Below are positions 17,059 through 25,364 of a stretch of DNA of 64,000 bases, one piece after another. Within the stretch, counting starts at the first letter, position 1; every line of letters starts with the position of its first letter. The position numbers and the translations under genes were made by a program. The notes below the pieces were generated by a model. That model worked only from the letters and a program-made list of their open reading frames with translations, did no database searches and was not told the origin of the DNA. Source of the stretch: Streptomyces asoensis. GTDB taxonomy: Bacteria > Actinomycetota > Actinomycetes > Streptomycetales > Streptomycetaceae. Location of the stretch: NCBI RefSeq assembly GCF_013085465.1, contig NZ_CP049838.1, positions 9,300,001-9,364,000 of the forward strand. Reading direction: 5' to 3'.

Positions 17059-18854
17059 CAGGACACTCCCATGCGGTCGAGGGCGGCGGAGAGCACGGCG
17101 ACGGCGTCGCAGCCCGCGAAGACGTACGCGTCGACTCCCGGGTACTGCCCCGGGCGGCCCGCGAGGAACACGTGCGAGGCACCCGCGTCCTTGAGTTCCT
17201 GGGCCAGGGTCGCCGCCTGTTCCTCGTACAGTGCGTCGCTGGAGCAGAGGACGGCCTCGGTGGCACCGCTGTCCGCGAAGGAGCCGTCCGTGACGGGCTC
17301 GATGCCGCCGGCCTGGAACAGGTTCGCGGCGAAGCCGACGCGGGCGGTGTGCGCGGCGGCGGGACCGAGGGCGGCCAGATAGACCCGCGGGCGGGATCCG
17401 GTCGCCGCGAAGTGGGCGTCGGACCGGGCGCGCAGCCTCTCGTACGACTCGTCGCGCCTTACCCGGGGCAGCCCGCCGGACCGGGGTACGGGCGCGGGCT
17501 CGCGCTCCACCGGACGCTCGGCGAGGTTCGGGAACTCGCTGACACCGGTGACGGGCTCGCGCCGCTTGGCCAGCTTCGCGCTGCGGGCCTCCCAGGTGTT
17601 CGCCAGGTCCCGGCCGATCCGGCCCGAGCGCAGACCGGCCGCCTGGCCGCCCGTCCGCTCGATCTCCTGGAAGAACTCCCAGCCCGCATGGGCGAGTTCG
17701 TCGGTGAGCCGCTCCACGTACCAGGAGCCGCCGGCCGGGTCGACGACCCGGGACAGGTGCGACTCCTCGATGAGGATCGTGGACGTGTTGCGGGCGATGC
17801 GCCGCGCGAAGGCGTCCGGCAGGCCGAGCGAGTGGTCGAAGGGCAGTACGGTCACCGCGTCGGCGCCGCCCACCCCGGCCGCCAGCGTGGCGACGGTCGT
17901 GCGCAGCATGTTCACCCAGGGGTCGCGACGGGCCATCATCACCGGCGAGGTCACGGCGTGCTGCACCTGTCCGGCCGCGGCTCCGCATACCTCGGTGACC
18001 CGGGCCCACAGCCGGCGCGCCGCCCGCAGCTTGGCCACGGTCAGGAACTGGTCGGCGGTGGCCGCGTACCGGAACTCCAGCTGGGCGCAGGCGTGTTCCA
18101 CCGGCAGGCCCGCCTCGGTCAGCTCCCGCAGATAGGCCACCGCGGTCGCCATCGAACAGCCCAGTTCCTGCGCGGCCGAACCGCCGGCCTCGTGATACGG
18201 CAGTGCGTCCACGGTCAACGCCCGCAGCCCCGGGTACGCCTCGGCGCACGTGCGCGCGAGACCGGCCACCGGCGCGAAGTCGTAACCCCGGCCGGTACGG
18301 GCCTCGTGGCCCAGCGGGTCGGCACCGAGGTTGCCGCGCGCCGCCTCCTTGGCGACGCCCCGCTCCTCGTACAGCCGCAGCAACCCCTGTGCGGCGGACT
18401 CGACGTCACTTCCGGCGTCCAGGACGACGGGTGCCAGGTCGAGATACACGCCGTCGAGAACCCGGCCGAGCGAGGCGACCGGAATGCCGCCGTCGCCGAG
18501 GAGCAGCCACAGCGACGTGACGCCGTTCTCCAGGTCCGAGAGGACCGCGCCGTCGGCCGTGTGCTGCTGTCGCACGTCCCAGCCGCCGACGGAGTTCCCC
18601 TCCGCCCGGCCGCCGCGGACGAACGGCGCGAAACCGGGCAGGCCGGGGTCGGGTGCGGAGTCGTGCGCGCTGTAAAGGGGCCGGAGGTGAAGCCCGTCCT
18701 CCAGCGCGGTGGACAGGGCCTCCTCGGCTGCCGCGTCCGAGACATCCCTGCCCGACTTGCGCAGCACACCCGCCACGAGGCGCTGCCACTGCTCAAGAGA
18801 CGCTTCAGGGAACTCGGCGGCCAGCGAAAGCCCGTCGTCGGGCAGGACCGTCAT
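17058..18854 (-). CDS. mutA: Methylmalonyl-CoA mutase, small (non-catalytic) subunit
   Basis: A 598-residue partner of MutB. It keeps the mutase barrel fold ([10 protein letters not shown], then [20 protein letters not shown]) and a degenerate C-terminal B12-type domain lacking the DxHxxG cobalamin ligand ([21 protein letters not shown]). This is what distinguishes the small subunit of the heterodimeric mutase found in actinobacteria. First gene of the mutA-mutB-meaB operon, translationally coupled to mutB. Its upstream region contains a pair of 15-bp direct repeats. Confidence 0.95.
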
Positions 18855-18899
18855 GCTCGGATGCTAGGCCAGACGGGCCGAGCGGCAGCAGAGGGCGCG

Positions 18900-18937
18900 G
18901 CTGTGACCTTGGCCGCTTCCCCGCTGTGACCTCGGCC
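18900..18937. repeat. 15-bp direct repeats between mutA and ppk2
   Basis: GCTGTGACCTTGGCC (18900-18914) recurs as GCTGTGACCTCGGCC (18923-18937), one mismatch, period 23 bp, about two helical turns. It sits in the 176-bp gap between the divergent mutA and ppk2 genes, 46 bp from mutA, where a regulator of either gene could bind. Confidence 0.45.
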
Positions 18938-19030
18938 TCTCATGGCGACACGGGCTTCTGCGGCAGTGCGGACACCTGGGCTTCGCGCGCCGTTCGCCCC
19001 CTGTACGGACATGCTTGCTTCCATCGCGGG

Positions 19031-19921
19031 ATGGACCAACTGCTGTCAGGGATGCGCGTCGACTACACGGACCACGACGATCCGGTGCTGATCCGACCCG
19101 ACGGAACTCCCGTGGACACCTGGCGGGAGAACTACCCGTACGACCAGCGCATGGAGCGCAAGGAGTACGACCTGCACAAGCGGCTCCAGCAGATAGAACT
19201 TCTGAAGCTTCAAAGCTGGATCAAGGCGACCGGGCGTCGGCTCGTCATCGTCTTCGAGGGCCGTGACGCCGCGGGCAAGGGCGGCACCATCAAGCGGTTC
19301 ACCGAACATCTCAACCCGCGCGGTGCCCGTGTGGTCGCCCTGGAGAAGCCGACCGAACGCGAGCGCGGCCAGTGGTACTTCCAGCGCTACGTCGAACATC
19401 TGCCGACCGCCGGCGAGATCGTCCTGCTGGACCGGTCCTGGTACAACCGGGCCGGTGTGGAGCGGGTGATGGACTTCTGCACGGACGACGAGTACCGCCG
19501 CTTCATGCGCCAGGCACCCCTGTTCGAGCGGATGCTCGTGGACGACGGGGTCGAACTGATCAAGTTCTGGTTCTCCGTGTCGCAGAGCGAGCAGCGCACA
19601 CGGTTCACGATCCGCCAGGTCGACCCCGTGCGGCAGTGGAAACTCAGCCCGATGGACCTGGCCTCCCTCGACCTCTGGGACGACTACACCGCCGCCAAAG
19701 TGGCCATGTTCCGTGAGACGGACACCGAACACGCCCCGTGGACGGTGGTGAAGAGCAACGACAAGAAGCGCGCCCGCGTGGAGGCCATGCGCAGTGTCCT
19801 GGCCCGCTTCGACTACGCGGACAAGGACGACGAGGTCGTCGGCCGCCCCGACCCGCGGATCATCGGCGCGGCGGCCACCCTGCTGGAGGCGGGGGAGGAC
19901 GACCCCACCCCCGGGCGGTGA
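19031..19921 (+). CDS. ppk2: Polyphosphate kinase 2 (PPK2)
   Basis: A 296-residue cytoplasmic kinase that uses polyphosphate to phosphorylate nucleoside mono- or diphosphates. The Walker A loop is EGRDAAGKGG (residues 76-85), the Walker B region LLDRSWYNRAGVERVM, and the lid segment FSVSQSEQRTRF. The DRSWYNRAG signature is characteristic of PPK2. The single-domain length fits class I or III; class cannot be fixed without alignment. Start ATG 19031. It is divergent from mutA. Confidence 0.93.
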   Translation: MDQLLSGMRVDYTDHDDPVLIRPDGTPVDTWRENYPYDQRMERKEYDLHKRLQQIELLKLQSWIKATGRRLVIVFEGRDAAGKGGTIKRFTEHLNPRGARVVALEKPTERERGQWYFQRYVEHLPTAGEIVLLDRSWYNRAGVERVMDFCTDDEYRRFMRQAPLFERMLVDDGVELIKFWFSVSQSEQRTRFTIRQVDPVRQWKLSPMDLASLDLWDDYTAAKVAMFRETDTEHAPWTVVKSNDKKRARVEAMRSVLARFDYADKDDEVVGRPDPRIIGAAATLLEAGEDDPTPGR

Positions 19922-19948
19922 CGGTGACGGGGCGGGCAAATACCGTGG

Positions 19949-21367
19949 TCAGTGCGGGCGTGACCACACCACGGCACCGGCGATCAGCGTCGCGGCCACC
20001 AGGTCCGCGGAAGGCCGCTCCAGCGCCGCCGCTCGGGGCACGCGCAGCAGGACGAGGTCGGCCGGTGCGCCCCGGGTGACCCTCCGCGGCGGGCCGCCGG
20101 GATCATCGGGCGGGCCGAGGAAGGCGTCCAGCGCCTGGAGGGCGGTGAGACCTTCCCCCGGGCCGACGACCTGTCCGGACCGGGTACGCCGCCGTACCGC
20201 CGCGTCGATCACCCGCCATGGATCGACCGGCCCGTACGGCGCGTCGCTGGCCAGCGCGACCGGCACGCCGCCCTCGACCAGCGACCGCACCCGGTAGAGG
20301 TCCTGGTGGTCCGGGGCAGGGACGTCACGCAGATAGTCGTCACCGCGGTCCGCGATGAACCCCGGCTGGGTCACCACGGCCGGGCCGAGGTCCCGCAGCC
20401 GGGGAATCGACTCCGCGGGCACCAGCGAGGCGTGCTCGATCCGGTCACCGGCTCGTCCGCCGACCGCGTCGAGAGCGGCGGTCAGGAGGAAGAGGGCCTC
20501 GCGGGTCACACAGTGCACGGCCACCGCCCGGCCCGCACGACGGGCCGCGCGGATGCGTTCCACCAGGGCATCGAAGCCCGGGAGGCCGGAGTCCGCGAGG
20601 ACGATCTTGTAGGGTCCGGCGGTCGGTGACCGCGGGCCGCCGGGCGCGGTCCAGTGCAGGGGCGCGCCCAGGAGCCGGACCCGCTGGGGGAGCGCCCCGG
20701 TGCGCATGGCCTCGCCGATCGCGTCGATCGCCGTGGCGCTCAGATCCGGGGTCGCGTCGGTGAGGTGGGTGATGCCCAGGCCGGCGAGTCGGGCGCCGAC
20801 CGGCCGCAGATCGGGGGGCCGCGCCCCGGAGGTACGGGTGCGGAGCCAGTCGTCGGCGCGCCAGAGCCGCCCGGTGGGACGTCCCCGACCGTCGCGTTCG
20901 ACGCCCGCGTGATCCGCCCGCGCGAGGTCCAGGGCCTGTGCCCCCGCGCTGTTGACCATCCACAGCGCGCCGCCGCGGTGCTGGACGCGCACCGGACGGG
21001 CGGCGTGCAGGCGGTCCAGCGCGACGGAGTCCAGCAGTCCGGCGACATCCTCGGCGTATCCGATTCCGCGGACCCAGCCACGTTCGTCGGCGGGGGCGTG
21101 CGCGAGGGCCTCGGCCAGCCCCTCCGGGGTGGTCACGGCAGGCGGGCCGCAGGGGACGGAGCGGTCGGCCGCGGCCATGGCGTGCAGGTGCACGTGGTGG
21201 TCGCAGAGGCCGGCCAGCAGGGCCCCGCCCCGGGCGTCGAGCACGTACTCGCCGCGGTGGGCCGTCAGCCGGCCGCCGATCTCGACGACGCTCCCGCCCC
21301 TGACCCGTACGTCCGTCACCGTGCGTCCGTCCAGCTCGGCGTCGCGGAGCAGCACTCCCGTCGTCAC
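19949..21367 (-). CDS. Amidohydrolase family 3 metal-dependent hydrolase (YtcJ-like)
   Basis: A 472-residue amidohydrolase with the usual split beta-sandwich and TIM barrel. Metal ligands are suggested by DHHVHLH (56-62), His in AVAVHCVTRE, His in RIEHASL and Asp in ALASDAPYG. Such enzymes hydrolyse cyclic or linear amides or N-formyl compounds, and substrates are rarely predictable. Start GTG 21365-21367 overlaps the stop of the CoA-transferase gene by 4 nt (GTGA), so the two proteins are co-translated. Confidence 0.85.
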   Translation of the reverse strand: MTTGVLLRDAELDGRTVTDVRVRGGSVVEIGGRLTAHRGEYVLDARGGALLAGLCDHHVHLHAMAAADRSVPCGPPAVTTPEGLAEALAHAPADERGWVRGIGYAEDVAGLLDSVALDRLHAARPVRVQHRGGALWMVNSAGAQALDLARADHAGVERDGRGRPTGRLWRADDWLRTRTSGARPPDLRPVGARLAGLGITHLTDATPDLSATAIDAIGEAMRTGALPQRVRLLGAPLHWTAPGGPRSPTAGPYKIVLADSGLPGFDALVERIRAARRAGRAVAVHCVTREALFLLTAALDAVGGRAGDRIEHASLVPAESIPRLRDLGPAVVTQPGFIADRGDDYLRDVPAPDHQDLYRVRSLVEGGVPVALASDAPYGPVDPWRVIDAAVRRRTRSGQVVGPGEGLTALQALDAFLGPPDDPGGPPRRVTRGAPADLVLLRVPRAAALERPSADLVAATLIAGAVVWSRPH

Positions 21368-22608
21368 GGTGAAGGAATCCTCAGCTCGCGCAGGACCTCG
21401 GCGGTGTGCTCGCCCGGTGCGGGAGCGTGGCCGGTGACGGTCCGACGGCGGGGCGCGGCGACCGGCACCGGTCCGTCGGAGGTGTCGACCGCCCAGCCGG
21501 CGCCGTCCCGGTGAGCGGTCCCGGTGGGGGAGCCCGGGGCGGGGGCCAGGGTGGCGGAGACCACCTGGGACATCGCGACGTCGAACAGCCGTCCCCGGCC
21601 GTTCTCGGGCGCCGACAGGGCGAGTTCGGCGGCGAACAGGCCGGTCAGCGGGTCCGCGAGGGCATCGCCGCAGAAGACCGGATCCCCTCGGGTGTCCTGG
21701 GCCACCAGCCCCGCGCCCGCGGCCACGTCGTCGCCGAAACCGACGCGCGGGGAGTCGCGGCCGTCCGCCGTGACGGACACCCAGATCGTGCCCTGCCGGG
21801 CCGCTGCCTCAGCGTCGAGACCGAACCCGGCCAGCGCCCGCGGCCGGGACGCCTCGATGACGATGTCCGCCGCGTCGACCAGCGCGGACATCGCTCGCCG
21901 CCCTCCTGCCGTCGTGGGGTCGAGGAGAACGGCGCGGTGGCCCGCGTGCAGCAGCCGGAAGAAGCCGGGACTGCCCCGGCGCGCTCCGTCGAGGCGCTGC
22001 GGCGTCTCCACCTTGACCACACGGGCGCCGGCGAGGCCGAGCAGCTGGGCGCACAGCGGGCCCGCCCACAGCGCGCTGAAGTCGACGACGAGCAGGCCCG
22101 CCGGAGACCTGGGGCGACCGGGCGCGGGCAGCGGGAGCGCGGGGGAGGGGTCCACGGGCGCGGCGGCGAGACCGAGCAGCGCGGCCCGCTCGGCCAGCTC
22201 CGCCCCGGTGTGCGCCCGTACCCACGCGACGACCGTGGGCCATGGGTCGTCGGGCAGTGCGGCGCCGACCAGCGCCCCCAGCAGCAGTGGATCGTCGGGG
22301 CGGGCGCAGGAGACGGCCGCCCAGCCGTCCGCGGTGCGCAGCAACCGGCCCGCTCCGCCCGCCGAGAGTCGCCCCTGCCGGCGGTGCCCGGTGAACGCGG
22401 CCCGCTCCGCGAGGAGCGACGCGCCGTGCACCCGCACCGGACGAGCGCTGTCCGCCGTGGCGGTGGCCAGTCGTGCGGAGACCTCGTCGGCGAAGGCGGC
22501 CGCGGTCCCGGGGGGCACCAGCGGCGGTCCGTCGAGGTGCCCGGTCAGCGCCATGACACCGCTCCGCGCCCAATCCGCCGCTCCGGCCCCGGCCCGCTCA
22601 CTCGACAC
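21364..22608 (-). CDS. CaiB/BaiF-type (class III) CoA-transferase
   Basis: A 414-residue protein of the family III CoA-transferases, which move CoA between carboxylic acids through an aspartyl-CoA intermediate. The C-terminal two-thirds carry the recognisable core: LLVVDFSALWAGPLCAQLLG, RVVKVETPQRLDGARRG and DIVIEASRPRALAGFGLD. The catalytic Asp that normally follows the KVE segment is not obvious, so activity is uncertain. Start GTG 22606-22608 is chosen as the first plausible codon in the frame. Forms a two-gene operon with the amidohydrolase. Confidence 0.82.
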   Translation of the reverse strand: MSSERAGAGAADWARSGVMALTGHLDGPPLVPPGTAAAFADEVSARLATATADSARPVRVHGASLLAERAAFTGHRRQGRLSAGGAGRLLRTADGWAAVSCARPDDPLLLGALVGAALPDDPWPTVVAWVRAHTGAELAERAALLGLAAAPVDPSPALPLPAPGRPRSPAGLLVVDFSALWAGPLCAQLLGLAGARVVKVETPQRLDGARRGSPGFFRLLHAGHRAVLLDPTTAGGRRAMSALVDAADIVIEASRPRALAGFGLDAEAAARQGTIWVSVTADGRDSPRVGFGDDVAAGAGLVAQDTRGDPVFCGDALADPLTGLFAAELALSAPENGRGRLFDVAMSQVVSATLAPAPGSPTGTAHRDGAGWAVDTSDGPVPVAAPRRRTVTGHAPAPGEHTAEVLRELRIPSP

Positions 22609-22722
22609 GGCGCCAAGATTACGCCGATCACAGGTGGCGGTGTCATGACCTGAACACAGCCATGAGTCCCCCCGCAGAGGGGAGGGTCGGCCACGGACCG
22701 CTGTGACTTCTCCCACCTGCTC

Positions 22723-22752
22723 TTGTCTGGGCGAGGAAGGCTTACCTACGTT
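22723..22752 (+). promoter_or_regulatory. Candidate leaderless promoter upstream of the hydrogenase locus
   Basis: TTGTCT (22723-22728), an 18-bp spacer, then TACGTT (22747-22752), which ends 7 nt before the ATG at 22760. This spacing would start transcription at the ATG itself. No Shine-Dalgarno sequence precedes that ATG. Inference from hexamer match and spacing. Confidence 0.4.
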
Positions 22753-22759
22753 CGGTCAC

Positions 22760-23074
22760 ATGTCCCCCCGTGACCGCGCCCTTCCTGACGAGCCGGACGA
22801 ATCCGGCGCGGCGAGCAGGCCCGCCGCAGGCCCGCCCGACGCCCACCCCTCGGCCGACCTGACCATCGACCTGACCTCACACGAGATGCTCCGGCGCGCC
22901 CACGTCCTGGACGCTCTCGGCCCCGACTGGGACCCCGTCGCCGCGCTGCGCGACGAGGAGGCGGCGAACGACCTGCTGTATTCCGGCCTCAGCGCGGAGC
23001 AGCAGCGCATGTACGACGAACTGGTCGCGGCCGGTGTGCTTCCGCGCCGAGGGGGTGGCCATGCTGCCGCTTGA
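22760..23074 (+). CDS. Small hypothetical protein (DUF6400-like), hydrogenase-locus associated
   Basis: A 104-residue protein with a disordered, Pro/Ala/Asp-rich first 38 residues and a conserved-looking remainder (DLTSHEMLRRAHVLDALGPD, then LLYSGLSAEQQRMYDELVAAGVLP). It resembles the family I recall as DUF6400, found beside actinobacterial hydrogenase genes; the number needs checking. No membrane segment or metal motif is visible. It overlaps the next small gene by 14 nt, so both belong to one transcript leading towards hypX. Function unknown. Confidence 0.72.
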   Translation: MSPRDRALPDEPDESGAASRPAAGPPDAHPSADLTIDLTSHEMLRRAHVLDALGPDWDPVAALRDEEAANDLLYSGLSAEQQRMYDELVAAGVLPRRGGGHAAA

Positions 23075-23318
23075 CCCCCAGGCCGACATCGGGCGCCGGG
23101 CCTGGGTGGCCTGCCCCAACTGCGACGACCGTCGCGGCTGCGCCACCTGCGAGCAGGGGCGCACCTGTTCCGAGCACTGGCGCTACCTGCTCTCCAACGT
23201 CGGCAGCCTGCTCCACCTCCAGTGCCGGTCGTGCACCCACATCTGGGCGCACGAGACCCATTTCGGCGCCACCCGCTCCCCGTGGGAGCGCATCACCAGC
23301 GGCCTGCGCCGCCAGTGA
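23061..23318 (+). CDS. Small Cys-rich zinc-ribbon-like protein
   Basis: An 85-residue protein with Cys pairs arranged as CPNC, CATC, a single Cys near SEH, and a later CRSC, consistent with one or two structural zinc sites (VACPNCDDRRGCATC; LQCRSCTHIW). ATG 23061 has GAGGGGG 6 nt upstream. It overlaps the preceding gene by 14 nt and lies 224 bp before hypX. Possible roles include a scaffold or metal-trafficking factor for the hydrogenase, but this rests on location only. Confidence 0.72.
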   Translation: MLPLDPQADIGRRAWVACPNCDDRRGCATCEQGRTCSEHWRYLLSNVGSLLHLQCRSCTHIWAHETHFGATRSPWERITSGLRRQ

Positions 23319-23427
23319 TCCCCTACGCCGGCTGACGCGGGAAGCCAGGAAGCCGGGGGGCCGGGGGGCCGGTGCCGCCGCGGGCGAGGCGACGGTCGGT
23401 GGGACCGGACGGCGGATGTGTGCCCGC

Positions 23428-23451
23428 TTTCGGATGATTTCGGATGATCCG
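23428..23451. repeat. Tandem 10-bp repeat with palindrome upstream of hypX
   Basis: TTTCGGATGA occurs twice in perfect tandem (23428-23437, 23438-23447), and the second copy merges into the palindrome CGGATGATCCG (23441-23451). It is about 95 bp upstream of the hypX start, in a 224-bp gap otherwise lacking a gene, and is a good candidate regulator-binding site for the hydrogenase operon. The gap also holds a GGCCGGGG-type short tandem repeat around 23353-23372. Confidence 0.5.
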
Positions 23452-23542
23452 ACCGTCTGTCGTCGAGGGCGGCGGGCCGAGGTGGCCGAGGATCGCGGCG
23501 GCGGTCATTTCTGCCTGCCGTTCGTCCCGCCCGGAGGCAGCC

Positions 23543-25291
23543 GTGCACATCCTGCTCCTAGCCAGCGCGTTCAACAGCCTGACCCAGCGCGCCCACGCCG
23601 AGCTGCGTGACCGCGGCCACCGGGTGGCGGTGGAACTCGCCCTGCCGGGCGGCTCGCTGCCGGACGCCGTGCGGCGGCACGAACCGCAGCTCGTCGTGGC
23701 GCCGATGCTGAAGGCGGTGATTCCCGAGGAGGTCTGGGCGGCGTACACGTGTCTCGTCGTCCACCCGGGCCCCGTGGGCGACCGTGGACCGTCCTCCCTG
23801 GACTGGGCGATCCACGAGGGCATCGAGGAGTGGGGCGTCACCGTCCTCCAGGCCGACGGGGAGATGGACGCCGGCGATGTGTGGGCCTGCGTGCCGTGCC
23901 GGCTTCCTCAGGTGTCCAAGAGCGAGCTGTACCGGGGCGAGATCGCCGACGCCGCGCTCGAGGCCGTCCTGCTGGCGGTGGAGCGCTTCGCCGGGGGAAC
24001 CCATGTGCCGCGCAAGCAGGACACGGACTGCGCGCCCGACGCCCGCCTGCGTCCGCGTCCGTACCTCGACCAGAGTGTCAGGCGCATCGACTGGGCCGAG
24101 GACGCGACCGGGACCGTCCTGCGCAAGCTGAGGGCGGCGGACTCGCAGCCCGGTGTGCTGGACACGCTGCTCGGCGGCGAGTGGTACCTGCACGGTGGTC
24201 ATCCCGAGAGCGTGTTGCGCGGCCGCCCGGGCGAGCTGCTGGCGACCCGGGCCGGGGCGGTCTGCCGGGCCACCAGGGACGGCGCCGTGTGGATCCCGGA
24301 GCTGCGGGCCCGGCGGCTCCCCGGGCAGCCGCCGACGTACAAGCTGCCCGCCGTCCCGGCCCTCGGCGACCGGCTGCCGCCGCTGCCCGAGGCGCCGGAG
24401 GCCACCTGGGCGGACATCCGCTACCGGGAGAGCGGTGACGTCGGCTTCCTGTCGTTCTCCTTCCCCGGCGGCGCCATGAGCACCGAGCAGTGCCGCCGGC
24501 TGCTGGACGCCTACCGGGAGGCGTGCGCGCGTCCCACGTCGGTGCTGGTACTGGGCGGCGAGCGGGACTTCTTCTCCAACGGGATCCACCTCAACGTCAT
24601 CGAGGCCGCCGACGACCCCGCCGCCGAGTCCTGGGCGAACATCGACGCCATCGACGACCTGGTCGAGGCGGTCCTGACGACGACCGACCGGCTGGTGGTC
24701 TCGGCGGTCGCGGGCAACGCCGCGGCGGGCGGGGTGATGCTCGCCCTGGCGGCCGACGAGGTGTGGTGCCGCTCGGGTGCCGTGCTGAACCCGCACTACC
24801 GTCTGATGGGCCTCTACGGCTCGGAGTACTGGACGTACACCCTGCCCCGCAAGGTGGGCCCGGTGGTGGCCGAACGCCTCATGCGGGAGGCGCTGCCGGT
24901 GAGCGCGGCGAGCGCGCTGGGCCTCGGGCTCGTCGACCGGGTGGTGGACGGCGGTCCGGGCGCCTTCGCGGCGGAGGTCGGCCGCCTGGCCGCGCACCTG
25001 TCCGCCCTGCCGTCGACGCCGACCCGCATCGCCGCGAAGAAGTCGGAGCTGGAGCGGCGGGAGAGCACGACCCCACTGGCCGGCTTCCGGGAACGCGAGC
25101 TCGCCCGGATGCGGCGGACCTTCGACGACCCGGACGCCCCGTACCACGCTCTGCGCCGGGCGTTCGTCCGCAAGGAGCGCCCCGCGGGCACCCCGCCGCA
25201 CCTCTCCGCTTCTCAAACCGATTCGGGCCCGTCTGCCACCGGATTCACCGGAACGGCCCCCCATGACATCCCGTCGCGACCCATCGGCTGA
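23543..25291 (+). CDS. hypX: Hydrogenase maturation protein HypX (CO-ligand synthesis)
   Basis: A 582-residue two-domain protein. Residues 1-300 resemble the formyl-tetrahydrofolate hydrolase/formyltransferase fold (MHILLLASAFNSLTQRAHAE, VVHPGPVGDRGPSSLDWAI), and residues 320-550 an enoyl-CoA hydratase fold (FFSNGIHLNVIE, VAGNAAAGGVMLALAADEVW). HypX makes the CO ligand of the NiFe(CN)2CO site from formyl-tetrahydrofolate via formyl-CoA, and is associated with hydrogenases assembled under air. GTG 23543 has GGAGG 5 nt upstream. Placed directly before hhySL, it supports an aerobically made enzyme. Confidence 0.95.
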   Translation: MHILLLASAFNSLTQRAHAELRDRGHRVAVELALPGGSLPDAVRRHEPQLVVAPMLKAVIPEEVWAAYTCLVVHPGPVGDRGPSSLDWAIHEGIEEWGVTVLQADGEMDAGDVWACVPCRLPQVSKSELYRGEIADAALEAVLLAVERFAGGTHVPRKQDTDCAPDARLRPRPYLDQSVRRIDWAEDATGTVLRKLRAADSQPGVLDTLLGGEWYLHGGHPESVLRGRPGELLATRAGAVCRATRDGAVWIPELRARRLPGQPPTYKLPAVPALGDRLPPLPEAPEATWADIRYRESGDVGFLSFSFPGGAMSTEQCRRLLDAYREACARPTSVLVLGGERDFFSNGIHLNVIEAADDPAAESWANIDAIDDLVEAVLTTTDRLVVSAVAGNAAAGGVMLALAADEVWCRSGAVLNPHYRLMGLYGSEYWTYTLPRKVGPVVAERLMREALPVSAASALGLGLVDRVVDGGPGAFAAEVGRLAAHLSALPSTPTRIAAKKSELERRESTTPLAGFRERELARMRRTFDDPDAPYHALRRAFVRKERPAGTPPHLSASQTDSGPSATGFTGTAPHDIPSRPIG

Positions 25292-25313
25292 TAGCAAGAA
25301 TCCGATGAACGCA

Positions 25314-25336
25314 GAAAGTCCCTCAATGGGGCTTTC
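25314..25336 (+). promoter_or_regulatory. Hairpin between hypX and hhyS
   Basis: GAAAGTCCC (25314-25322) pairs with GGGGCTTTC (25328-25336), nine pairs including one T-G wobble, around the loop TCAAT. It lies between the hypX stop and the AGGAGG (25352-25357) of hhyS. No T-tract follows, so it may stabilise or attenuate the hhySL mRNA rather than terminate fully. Its AT-rich arms stand out from the GC-rich surroundings. Confidence 0.5.
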
Positions 25337-25364
25337 ATTCCTCACCTCCCCAGGAGGCGGTCCC

